Below are positions 1 to 9,880 of a DNA stretch of 64,000 nt, one piece after another (position 1 is the first letter of the stretch; the number at the start of each line of letters is the position of its first letter). The translations under genes and the position numbers were made by a program. The notes below the pieces were generated by a model. It was given only the letters and a program-made list of their open reading frames with translations. It was not told the origin of the DNA and made no database searches. Origin of the DNA: Chrysaora quinquecirrha (Eukaryota; Cnidaria; Scyphozoa; Semaeostomeae; Pelagiidae); assembly GCA_014526335.1 (NCBI GenBank), contig JACTAT010000045.1:1486532-1550531 (forward strand). The letters run 5' to 3'.

Positions 1-2
1 GA

Positions 3-2961
3 CAAACATGTCAAACCGCTTATGACTATTTAATAGCGTCGCACAAATCCTCCTACAAAACTTATGTCGACAAATGCCAAGAATATATTGACAAGAATAA
101 TCAGCCAGACCCATTCTCTGTATACTTCTGGGATGGGATACAATGTGCACTTTGGCCACACCTATACCCCTATACATCTTGGTGTGACACATTACACGAC
201 GGAAAAGAGAATAGAAACAGCAACAAAATATCATTTCTTGTAAAATGCTGCTCCTCCATTGTTGATTATTCAAATACCTTCGATTTTCTACAATTCATTT
301 TCGAGAGATGGATTTATAAAACAGTCATGGGCGCAATAAACTCAAGCCGTTTTTTCTTAAAAACCGTGAAAACAATGTCAGCTTTTCAAGCATTAGATGA
401 TAAACCCTTCGCATCTGGGTACTGGCAATGGCAGCATCGTTATCTAATGGATGCTGTCCGCCAATTTGGTTATCCATCCATTTTTTTAACTATTAGTCCA
501 TCAGAGTAGTCCTTTCCTCTTCCAATGTGTCTACAAGATATCGCTAGAGACACAGGCTATTGCCCAACATCCCTGCCCTTTTATGAGTCCATTCATTACC
601 TGCATGTCTTAGAGCAAATAGTTTGTGGTTACCTGTGGCTCCAATGATAGTAACTGGAGAAACCATGTATTCAATTACAATAGAAAACAAAAAACATCAA
701 TCGTCCTTACTTACTTTAATCGATTCGAATTTCAAAAAAGGGGCACTGTTCACTTACATCTCCTTGTTTGGCTTAAAAATCCTGCTCACATTCAGCTACC
801 TAGAGTACGTGCTGACTTACCAACTTATAATGCTGAACTTCGATACTTTGTTAATAAGCTCCAGAAATCAACAAAATCCTCACTACCAATTAATGATGGA
901 CCCACAATTGTTGACAAGACGGACACATGCAAATCCATACGTTTCTGTCATCCTGCAAATGCGTATGCGGTCTCTTTGCGGGCATTCATAGACACTGTTC
1001 TTCCAGCTCTCCAATGCCATATGGATGTGCAGACCAATGATGGTCACGGTATGCTATTGAAATATGTATCTGCATACGTATCCAAATCTCATGAGTCATA
1101 TCATAAAGACATATTCTATACACCTGACATTTGTCCTTCAACAGCAGCAATAAAATATTCACTTTCCTTAGATATATGCGAACCAGAGATGTGGGTAAAT
1201 CTGTCATGTAAAAAAATTTCATGGACTAATTCAATGAGAAAAAAATTCACCATACCCACCTGTGACAACGTACGTGACAATGCTACTGTCAGTAAATACT
1301 ATAGCAGACCTTCCACATATGAATCCTTGCCTTTAATGGAGTGATTACGTCTTGTTGATGAAAGTAAGAATCCCCCAGTACCCTACAAGGAGAGATCTCC
1401 CGTCCTTGTTGGTGTACAACATTTCTCCTTCTTCGACACTGAATACTTCTTTCAATTTCTACTTCTAAATTTCCCATATCGACAGCTGGACACCATTCTA
1501 CCCAATAATGCTGATGACATACCTCCAGCCATACTTTATTTTAATACTGCTGCATCATGCATGCCTCAATTTTTTGCAAACTCCCAAAAAGTTAAAGACA
1601 TAATTTTACATGAAGGTCACAAATCTTATTACATTGATACAATCATTGCATATGTTAATAGCCTTATTGACATGAATAATCTGTATCGCCGTCAGCTACT
1701 TCCATTATCCAACCCAATACATCCAAATACACATAACAATGCACCAACACTATCTGGTAATCAGCAAGTTCTCTTTACAATCTTCACTCACATGCTAAAG
1801 CAGAGAGACAATTTCCATCATGAAATTCCCTGCAAATCTTCAGATGTTGATTGGCGCAAGTTCATACTTGTGCTTGGGAAACCAGGTACTGGAAAAACAT
1901 TCACAATTCACCAATGCATCGATTATTGCCGCAAAAATAACATCCCTGTCTGTGTGGGATTGCCAACAGGCACACTTGCTTGCACATACAGAGAGAAATT
2001 CGATGACACTGTTCACTGTGACACTGTTCATAGCCTCTTTCTGTATTGAAAAGACTGTGAGGACGAAAATCAATTCAACTACATGCTCTCATTATATGAT
2101 GTCATTTTCATTGATGAAGTATCACAAATCAGCACTAACATCTTCCATCACATCATCCAATCTGCACAGAAGGTACCACAGCGTCCCCTGCTTATCCTTT
2201 CAGGTGATTTTGCTCAGCAGCAGCCAATTGCAACTGTTGATGGACTCACGACGCAAGTCAGTAATATTACCACCTGCTCACACTGCATGGATCAGGTCTG
2301 CATCATTTGTCTCACAGAGCAGCACCGAACACAATGCAATGACTTGTTGCCTTTTCTAAACCATATCCGCTATTTAAAACCGTCTCAGGACATTCTTGAC
2401 AACCTTTTACACCAAAGAGTTCTGTGTGACAATGACCCCTCTGATGCCGATGTCTATGAAGCACTCTCCTCACATCCTGATGCTGTAGTTATCACAGTAT
2501 CTAGACAAGCTGTGAGACATATAAATAACATCATCATAGAGAGATCATTCCCGGGTAAACCAATAGCGCTTGTTGTGATGGATGATGGCACCCTTACAGC
2601 TCTTCACAAGGGTATGCGGTTGATTCTCACATACAATGTAAATGAAGACATTGGTTTTGTCAATGGACAGTTTGTAACAGTCATTAATACGGAGAATAAT
2701 ACAATTTTAGTAAAACATCCAAGAGGCCACATCATCTCTCTTTTTCCCATAACACGTAAGCATGAACAAGAATAAGCAACGTCATTTCCCTGGCTTCCAG
2801 GCTATGCCACAACTATTACAAAAGTTCAAGGACAGACATTGCCAGAAATTGCTATATGGCTAGACACTGCCACAACTCCAGAAGGGACAGCATACGTCGC
2901 ATTCTCCAGGGCAAAAACATTGCAACAAGTTTACCTGTTGCAATGTGTTGCTGCACATTAG
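3..2961 (+). pseudogene. Helitron-like Rep / Pif1 helicase, copy 1
   Basis: Replication protein of a rolling-circle (HUH) element: an N-terminal Helitron-like domain with HUH nuclease, then a Pif1-family superfamily 1 helicase. The frame is open from base 3, so the true start lies outside the window. The HUH motif (HLHLLVW) is at 751-771. A Y-x3-Y tyrosine pair lies at 1063 and 1075. Walker A (GKPGTGKT) is at 1876-1899, Walker B (FIDE) near 2107-2118, SGDFAQQQP near 2200, and KVQGQTL at 2820-2840; the protein ends at the TAG 2959-2961. Breaks: stops at 507-509, 1342-1344, 2047-2049 and 2773-2775, and a two-base frame change near 631 where copy 2 has two more bases. Two stops replace tryptophans seen in copy 2, so this is decay of a recent copy. 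The family assignment is firm; the exact Helitron subgroup is not. Confidence 0.9.
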
Positions 2962-3136
2962 TTTTCCCCATCTAAACATAAACTTTAAAATACATACATC
3001 ATTATAACCCACTTCCCATAAAAACAGATAAGTTACTGTTATCAATAAAAGTATTAATATAATGCCCAAATACTTCATTCAATTGAATAAGTACGATAAT
3101 AAATTATTTACTACTCTCCTTCTTACTCTTTTGCAG

Positions 3137-3994
3137 ATGAGCAAACAACTTTATGCTAAAAGCAAAGGGGTCAGCTACTTTGCCCATTTTCCGAAGAATT
3201 ACCTCACTCCATATGGAAGAATGAAGTCCGTTGACCAGGACACTATATTCAAAAGAATCCGTCCTGAATGTTGCAAATGGCTTCGCAGGCCAGCAATTGC
3301 ATGCTCAGAACTATATTCTACATTAGATGAAAATCTAACACTGTTGTACACTCACGATTCATTCATAAAGAAGAATGACATAGCAGACTTGAAAGAATCA
3401 TTGTCACCCATAGTAGATATCTTACAAAAGTTCCATTGCGATTATAATGGAACAGTTGAAACAAGTGATGCCAAAAAGTTTGTCAAGAAGATACTACACT
3501 TAACCTCATCAGAGGTTAAGAAAATACATGCCACTGTTGAGGTGGGTGGAGCATTGTATACAATAGGGATACATATGCTTGTTGTCCACTCGTTGTTGAA
3601 AAAGCCAAGTCGATATGCTGACTCTATGTCATTTGCGCCACAGCCTGACCCGAAGTTTAAAAAAACAAAGGATCTGAAAGACCTTTTGCCTCTTCTTTTT
3701 GTGCCAAAGTCACGCGGCATGGAATCGAGTGATAATGACAGTGACACAGAAAGACTCTTAAAGATGCTAGACTCTGACAATGAGGAAGAAGAAGAGAAGA
3801 AAAAAAACAAAAAAGGTTCAAAGAAGAGAAAAATTGTTTCTTCAGACAGTAAAGATAATGAGAAAGAAGAAACCCAAAAAAACACCAAGAAACGTAAAAC
3901 CACTAAACGTAACAAGTCAACATCATCCCATGAGGAGGAAAAAGCAAAGAAGAAAGAGGAAAATTCAAAAAGAAATTTTGACCATAGGCTTTAA
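3137..3994 (+). CDS. Rep-helicase companion protein (ORF2), unknown function
   Basis: An intact 285-residue reading frame 175 bases after the helicase stop. I do not recognise the family. The N-terminal 200 residues are well-mixed and globular in character (KGVSYFAHFPKNYLTPYG near the start; VGGALYTIGIHMLVVHSLL near residues 145-165). The last 80 residues are acidic, then lysine/serine-rich. The same protein follows the second helicase at 51262, with good similarity through the globular part, so it travels with the Rep-helicase. The ATG was chosen because both copies start with MSKQ at this point and both have a polypyrimidine-CAG splice acceptor directly before it; an upstream in-frame ATG at 3062 is not conserved. 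Its stop overlaps the stop of the convergent gene at 3991. A role in replication or DNA packaging is only inference. Confidence 0.75.
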   Translation: MSKQLYAKSKGVSYFAHFPKNYLTPYGRMKSVDQDTIFKRIRPECCKWLRRPAIACSELYSTLDENLTLLYTHDSFIKKNDIADLKESLSPIVDILQKFHCDYNGTVETSDAKKFVKKILHLTSSEVKKIHATVEVGGALYTIGIHMLVVHSLLKKPSRYADSMSFAPQPDPKFKKTKDLKDLLPLLFVPKSRGMESSDNDSDTERLLKMLDSDNEEEEEKKKNKKGSKKRKIVSSDSKDNEKEETQKNTKKRKTTKRNKSTSSHEEEKAKKKEENSKRNFDHRL

Positions 3995-4125
3995 ATTTTT
4001 TTCAAACGAGGTATCCCAACCATTTTCCTTGCTGTTTTAAGAATCCAATGTTGAAAATTATCAAATAATCCTCCTCCTCTCAACTTATATAGCTTATTCT
4101 TTCTATAATATTTTCTTTTCGCCAT
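3991..4125 (-). CDS. Small basic protein with amphipathic GLF helix
   Basis: A 44-residue, very basic protein (MAKRKYYRKNK start). Its middle reads LRGGGLFDNFQHWILKTA, an amphipathic segment after a glycine cluster. The same signature (RGxGLFxNxQxWIxKTA) occurs in the larger basic protein at 60175-60468. Short basic proteins with a membrane-active amphipathic helix are typical of adenovirus-like and Polinton-like capsid interiors (pX/pVI-type); this match is by character and context, not by proven homology. It precedes the protease and capsid fragment on the same strand. Its stop codon is the TTAA shared with the convergent ORF2. An upstream TTG-initiated extension has no support. Confidence 0.6.
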   Translation of the reverse strand: MAKRKYYRKNKLYKLRGGGLFDNFQHWILKTARKMVGIPRLKKI

Positions 4126-4247
4126 CGTACTTCTTTCATTATTTGCAGGCACACACAAAAACAATACTAACAAACTTTTCATTCCTTCATATTATTATAT
4201 AAATTTTCTATTTTATAATAATTAATTTTTTTTTTGTACCCAATCTC

Positions 4248-4793
4248 TCACTTTTTCGTCATTATATAAAACTGTCTATAGTTATTAAATATATCTCTTT
4301 TCTCAGTTTTCTTATCTGGGGATGGGAAATCTCTTTCTAATATTCTATAAATGTCTAATGGATTTTTCATTATGTTAATCTCATGTAGAAAATATATACA
4401 ATATTCCCCACATACTCTTGTATTAAATGCTTGAATTTCTCTATATAGATGATGTAGCTTAAAACGACGCTTATGAAACTTATTTATTTTCTCGCACCAT
4501 TTCAAATACAATCTTTTAGCTTCATTTCCATATGAATCAAAATAGAAACAATTTCCATCAACATCAAAAAAGACTGCCTGCCAGTGTTTCCCTCTTTCTT
4601 CATAACTACCAGTATTCAAAATAAATGAAGCAGGAAACATAAATGGTCCTTCTTCCTCGTATAGCTTTATTAACAAATCTTCGTCTAAATCAACTTATAA
4701 TCTTATATCATCCTTAGCTAATATACCCTTAAAACATCTTTTTATATCTTCATCTCTTTCTTTGCAAATCTCTTGTATTTCATACCCTTGCAT
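4248..4793 (-). pseudogene. Adenain-like maturation cysteine protease
   Basis: A capsid-maturation protease of the adenovirus/Polinton type. The frame runs from the ATG at 4793 (181 residues, near the usual length) with one in-frame stop at 4695-4697. The N-terminal stretch contains FKGILAKDD, like the start of this family. Catalytic elements are visible: His70 in GKHW, Asp86 in FDSYG, Gln121, and Cys128 in VCGEYC. All catalytic residues are retained, unlike the copy at 20798. The gene lies between the small basic protein and the capsid fragment, as expected for a morphogenesis block. The in-frame stop makes it a pseudogene as assembled. Confidence 0.8.
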
Positions 4794-4864
4794 TATGGAA
4801 TATAATCCAACACAGTACCACCACCAGCAACAATCTCCATATGATTACTGAATATGGAGGTAGA

Positions 4865-5254
4865 TTATATTATATATTTTTCAGTAAATTCTGTATTCAA
4901 AGTTAATTTAAACTGAACTTGACCAGTACGACTATCCACAACTTTACTTCCATCTTTTTTATATCTAGTTGTTGTTAATTGAAATGGATATAATGCATAA
5001 CCATTTTTCTGCAAATATCGATCAGCATCAAACATATTGCTTGATCTTTGAAATAAATCATAAATTCCATTCAACGTTGATTCTCTATCAACATATTCTG
5101 CAGCACTAGCCTGAGATTCGTGATTGCTAAAAATTTGCAAACTGAATTTATCGCCAGGAATATGCTTATAATTGAAAGGATTCACTTGAGTGCTTCCAGC
5201 GGTATAAGCTCGATTTCTGAACTTTGCGATCACCATATCAGGTATACTTCAATT
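4865..5254 (-). pseudogene. Capsid protein C-terminal fragment
   Basis: About 130 codons ending at 4865. It aligns by eye with the last third of the Polinton-type capsid at 21301: both read from IPxxL/V through a FEHV/YKHI region, a DAYSRL/NGIYDLF-like helix and an S/D-x-x-YGFDL/YALYPFQL block to the C-terminus. This is the family seen in many invertebrate genomes as F54H12.2-like, the double jelly-roll capsid of Polintons. The N-terminal two thirds are missing; the frame meets a stop just upstream, and SINE copies follow. The identification rests on the internal comparison. Confidence 0.6.
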
Positions 5255-5307
5255 ATACAAATTTTGTATATGGATATTGGTCAACTTTTCATCTTGTGGA
5301 TAATAAT

Positions 5308-5960
5308 TCATAACTCTCCAAGTCATACAGCCGAGTAACTCTCCAAGTCATACAGCCCCAGGCTCTCATCCCATTTTGATTTTTGTGTTTCGGCTATATT
5401 GAGCCTTCTTCAGCACCATAACTACTTAAATATATTTGTCATGAATGGCGAACACAAGGATAGATTTTTCCACAAGTGGCATACCACAATTGATGGGATT
5501 TGAACCCAGGACTGCATGATCAGAGAGCCAACGACGTTTCCACTGAGCCATAGAGCTCAATGGAATCACCGAGTAACTCTCCAAGTCATACAGCCCCAGG
5601 CTCTCTTCCCATTTTGATTTTTGTGTTTCGGCTATATTGAGCCTTCTTCAGCACCATAACTATTTATATATATTTGTCATGAATGGCGAACACAAGGATA
5701 GATTTTTCCACAAGTGGCATACCACAATTGATGGGATTTGAACCCAGGACTGCATGATCAGAGATCCAACAACGTTTCCACTGAGCCATAGAGCTCAATG
5801 AAATCGCCGAGTAACTCTCCAAGTCATACAGCCCCAGGCTCTCATCCCATTTCGATTTTTGTGTTTCGGCTATATTGAGCCTTCTTCAGCACCATAACTA
5901 TTTATATATATTTGTCATGAATGGCGAACACAAGGATAGATTTTCCCACAAGTGGCATAC
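5308..5960 (-). repeat. Tandem tRNA-derived SINE, 238-bp period
   Basis: Two and a half direct copies of a 238-base unit start at 5332, 5570 and 5808, after a 24-base remnant. Read on the minus strand, each full unit starts with a tRNA-like head holding an A box (TGGCTCAGTGG) and a B box (GGTTCAAATCCC), followed by a body containing GCTGAAGAAGGCTCAATA. The third unit lacks the head. SINEs normally insert singly, so the tandem array probably arose by unequal exchange. Confidence 0.75.
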
Positions 5961-5961
5961 C

Positions 5962-6420
5962 AGTACCCTTTTTCAAAATTCAAATCGATAAAAGTAAGTA
6001 AGCCAGTTGATGTTTTCGGTTTTCTATTGTAATTGAATACGTGGTTTCTCCTGTTACAATCATTGGAGCCACAAAGGTAACCCCAAACTATTTGCTCTAT
6101 GACATGCAGGTAATAAATGGACTCATAAAACGGTAGGGTTGTTGAACCATAGCCTGTGTCTCTAGCGATATCTTGTAGCCACATTCGAAGAGGGAAGGAC
6201 CACTCTGATGGACTAATGGATAAAAAAACGGATTGATAGCTGTTTGACATGTGTGTCTGTCGTCTATATTGTCCATGGCAGATATTTTTTCCTATGGACA
6301 ATCCTTTGAGCATGTCAATTTAAATAACGCTGTTTTCTTGCGATAGCCATGTTTCATGCGCTCATACTTTCCATAATCGATGTTGAAAGGGCATTTTTCT
6401 GTTGCAATGATTTCAGCTGT
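5962..6420 (-). pseudogene. Helitron-like Rep fragment, copy 3
   Basis: A minus-strand remnant of the same Rep N-terminal region as copies 1 and 2. It holds the GKYERMKHG motif near 6370, then jumps to FLSISPSEWSFPL and GYLCGSNDCNRRNHVFNYN, so some 600 bases of the gene are deleted between them. It ends just before the HUH motif where the SINE sequence begins. There is an internal stop near 6310. Its opposite orientation to copy 1 suggests a separate insertion or an inversion. Confidence 0.75.
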
Positions 6421-6599
6421 TCTGGTATTTCACTGAATGTAGGAAGTATGTACTTCCCCAAAGTGCAATGACAGACATTTGAAGAAGAGCATTCCTTTCC
6501 TACAGAGAAGCTAGGAAGAAGTTTTTCAAACATGAGACAAGAGCATTTGCTGTAGAAGCTCCATGACAGTGTCTCAGGAAGTGTCTTCCCGGTGGACCA

Positions 6600-8839
6600 G
6601 TCCTTTCTAAATTGCTTGGAACAGCACATCGGAGAGGGTGACAATCCCGTACGCGACTAGACTGGCTGCCAACGATACCCTTTCCATAAGTTGGGTTGCT
6701 TGGGAATGCAGCCCAAAATTGGTGGTAAACTCCATCTAAAGCTAAATATTGTCACGAAACCGATGGTGAACAAGTACCGTGAGGGAAAGAAGAAAAGAAC
6801 TTTGAAAAGAGACTTAAACAGTGCGTGAAACCTTAAGAGGGGAAATGAATGCAGTAAGCAATGCTTCGGCAAGATTCAGGAAATTGTTTTGCTGGGCTTG
6901 CAGCGTATGGATCCGAATGGACCGTTGCTGTTCAGCTTGTTGTTGTGTTTGTCGCACTCCTCGTCGAAGAATGTCAACAGTTGCTCTGTCTGGGGGCAAA
7001 AGCATCCAGGAAAGTATCCTCGCATACATCCACTTCGTCAACTCCGAAGCTTCCATCCAGTTCGGTATGTGTTGTTATAACCTGTGGTGATACCTGTGGT
7101 GATACAAGCTCGGACGGGACAGAGGCAAACTCTACATGCTTCTCATAGGAGAGGCTGGCCCCCTCTTCTTTACAGGATGTCAACCATGGCGGACTACATG
7201 CAGTGCGTCTGATTGCTTTTTGTCGCTCGGGAGCATCGTGCACACATGCACTTTGGTTGTTGGCGGCCATATGGCTTCATTTGACCTCTCTTCATACAGG
7301 GACCAAGGAGTCTAACATGTGCGCAAGTCTTTGGGTGATCGAAACCCAGAGTAACAATGAAAGTAAAGGCTGCCTGGCAGCAGAGGCGAGATCTTCGTTT
7401 TGCAATTTGAAGTGTATCATCGACCGACCAATTCTACTCTTAGAAAGGTCTGAGTAAGAGCGCATCAGTTGGGACCCGCAAGATGGTGAACTATACCTAA
7501 GTAGGGTGAAGCCAGAGGAAACTCTGGTGGAAGCTTGTAGCGATTCTGATGTGCAAATCGATTGTCCAACTAGGGTATAGGGGCGAAAGACTAATGAAAC
7601 CATCTAGTAACTGGTTCCCTCCAAAGTTTCCCTCAGGATAGCAGGGACTGGACGATCAGTTTTATCAGGTAAAGCGAATGATTAGATGTCTTAGGGTTGA
7701 AACAATCTTAACCTATTATAAAACATTAAATTAGTAAGATGCCTGACTTGCTCAATTGAAGCCAGGCACAGAATGAGAGTCTCTAGTGAGCCATTTTTGG
7801 TAAGCAGAACTGGCGATGCAGGATGCTGAGTTAAGGCGCCTAAAGAGATGCTCATCAGACCCCACAAAATGTGTTGGTTGATCTAGACAGCAGGACGGTG
7901 GCCATGGAAGTCGGAATCTGCTAAGGAGTGTGTAACAACACACATGCTGAATCAACTAGCCCTGAAAATGGATGGCGCTCAGACATTGTGCCTATACTCG
8001 GCTGTCAGAAGAACTGCACAGCTTCTGACGAGTAGGAGGGTGTGGAGGTTGTGACGCAGCCTTTGGTGTGAGCCTGGGTGAAACGGCCTCTAGAGCAGAT
8101 CTTGGTGGTAGTAGCAAATATTCAAATGAGAGCTTTGAAGACGAAAGTGGAGAAAGGTTCCGTGTGAACAGAAGTTGGACACGGTTAGTCCACCCTAAGA
8201 GATGGGCAAACTCCATTCCAAAGTAGCAGATCGTGCTGCGTGCTATCAAAAGGGAATTAGGTTAATATTCCCAAAAAATAAGGTGGATATTCCCACTTGT
8301 AGGAAAAGCGGCAATGCAACCAAACTCAGAGATGTCGGGGACGGTCCTGGGAAGAGTTATCTTTTATTGTCCTGGAATCAGATTGCCTGGAGATAGGGTT
8401 TAATGCTCGGTAAAGCACCACACTTCTTGAGGTGTCGGGTGCGCTCTGGACGGCCCTTGAAAATCCGAGGGAGTGATTGATTTTCACGCCTGTTAGTACT
8501 CATGACTGCAGCTGGTCTCCAAGGTGAGCAGCCTCTGGTTTATAGAACAATGTAAGTAAGGGAAGTTGGCAAAATAGATCAGTAACTCGGGAAAAGGATT
8601 GGCTCTAAGGGTTGGGTCTGTCGGGATGGGACTTGAAGCCAGCGGTCCCATGCTCGACTCGCCGTGGGTCACAAGGGATATGGCTGGAAATGGATGAGCC
8701 TACCGGTGAAGTGGCCCAGCTTTGCCAGCGATGGCAGTTTGGCAGGCAGTTAACAACCAGCTTAGAGCTGGTATGGACAAGGGGAATCCAACTGTTTAAT
8801 TAAAACAAAGCATTGCGATGGCCAGAAACAGTGTTGATG

Positions 8840-8873
<34 letters not shown>

Positions 8874-8932
8874 TGTTAAGAAATTCATCCAAGCGGGGGT
8901 AAACTGCGGGAGTAACTATGACTCTCTTAAGG
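6600..8932 (+). pseudogene. 28S rRNA pseudogene, 5' two thirds
   Basis: Recognisable large-subunit rRNA. Segments with clear 28S character include GGGTTGCTTGGGAATGCAGC (near 6691), the GTGAAGCCAGAGGAAACTCT block (near 7507), the TTTATCAGGTAAAGCGAATG block (near 7662), GATCTTGGTGGTAGTAGCAA (near 8098), the ATTGATTTTCACGCC region (near 8476) and GACAAGGGGAATCCAACTGT (near 8776). Many substitutions at normally invariant sites, and a divergent 6850-7450 expansion region, mark it as a decayed copy. It stops exactly after the CTCTCTTAAGG that forms the R2 target; no downstream 28S sequence was found. All open frames inside it are spurious. Confidence 0.85.
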
Positions 8933-9788
8933 GCTGCCAACCAGTGTATTCTGGCAGCTCTACGAGATGAGTTGCTTGCGTTTTTGTGTATGTAGTTTCT
9001 TTCTACCCAGCACTTAGAATATAAATGTGATGAAATTTCTATCAGTGTGGGCAATGGCAGGAATTGCACACTCTGCTAATTCAGAGTAATCATCTTTTGG
9101 CCTCCGATGGGAGTCACAAGCATTGCGTCTCATTTTATGCAATCGCAGCCTAACCAAAGTAGCCCCTAGGACTTGTCCTAGAACGGGGCTGTAGGGTTAA
9201 CTGCTCTACAGTCTGTCATAATCAGTTGCAAGTAATAATTTTAATGATAACGGCGAAGCTGTGCACCAAACAGCTGAGCCTACTGATATTTCTGTCAGGG
9301 AAACTGTTCCTAACAGTACTGAATTCAAGTGCCCGGATTGCTCACTGGACTGCAAAGTCTGGAGAGGGCTTTCGGTGCATGAGCAACGAATGCATCTGGT
9401 GCGTTATCATAATAAAACGTTCTGCAGCCGCGGGTTAAAGCCCGCTGGTCTAAAGAAGAGAAGTACTTGTTAGCTAAAACCGAGGTTGCTTTGGAAAGGC
9501 AGAATCCTAGATTTTTGAATCAGGAATTGGCAAAAAGATTCCCAGCCAGCACTGTTGACTCAATAAAGGGTGAACGAGAACAGCTGGCCTACAAGCAGAT
9601 GTTGGAAGAGATCTGTAGTCAACAGAGTAGCCAGCCAATACATGATCAGCAGGAATCCAAAAGGCCTGATTGGCTAGGCCCTGCAGAAGATAACACGCAT
9701 CCTTGGAAGATGCTACTGTTCGAGTCGCTTCAGGGTGTTAGTTTTGCGACACCACTAAATCTAAGTAGGATAACTCCCGGTGAGCAGG
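8933..9788 (+). mobile_element. R2 non-LTR retrotransposon, 5' fragment (copy A)
   Basis: Starts directly after CTCTCTTAAGG of the 28S gene, the canonical R2 insertion point. After about 400 bases of 5' region it encodes a C2H2 finger (CPDCSLDCKVWRGLSVHEQ near 9330-9390), then a Myb-like segment (NQELAKRFPASTVDSIKGER near 9520-9580), the N-terminal DNA-binding order of R2 proteins. A frame change separates finger and Myb parts. The copy stops at 9788 before any reverse transcriptase. This 3' truncation is unusual, because R2 copies are normally cut short at the 5' end. Confidence 0.8.
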
Positions 9789-9880
9789 AAATGTGATTTC
9801 CGCCCAGTGCTCTGAATGTCAATGTTAAGAAATTCATAAAGCGCGGGTCAACAATGTGAGTAACTATGACTCTCTTAAGG
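9789..9880 (+). pseudogene. 28S rRNA fragment between two R2 copies
   Basis: A 92-base repeat of the 28S sequence that lies immediately upstream of the R2 site (compare 8838-8932), again ending in CTCTCTTAAGG. It separates R2 copy A from copy B and shows that both copies entered, or were duplicated with, the same target site. Confidence 0.85.

Noticed and set aside
507..2775. Reassigned stop codons in the Rep-helicase
   Set aside because: All three stop types occur, copy 2 has sense codons there, and POLR2D uses the standard code; decay is the simpler reading.
6657..9069. About fifteen open frames of 60-100 codons
   Set aside because: They overlie 28S rRNA pseudogene sequence, which explains the whole stretch.
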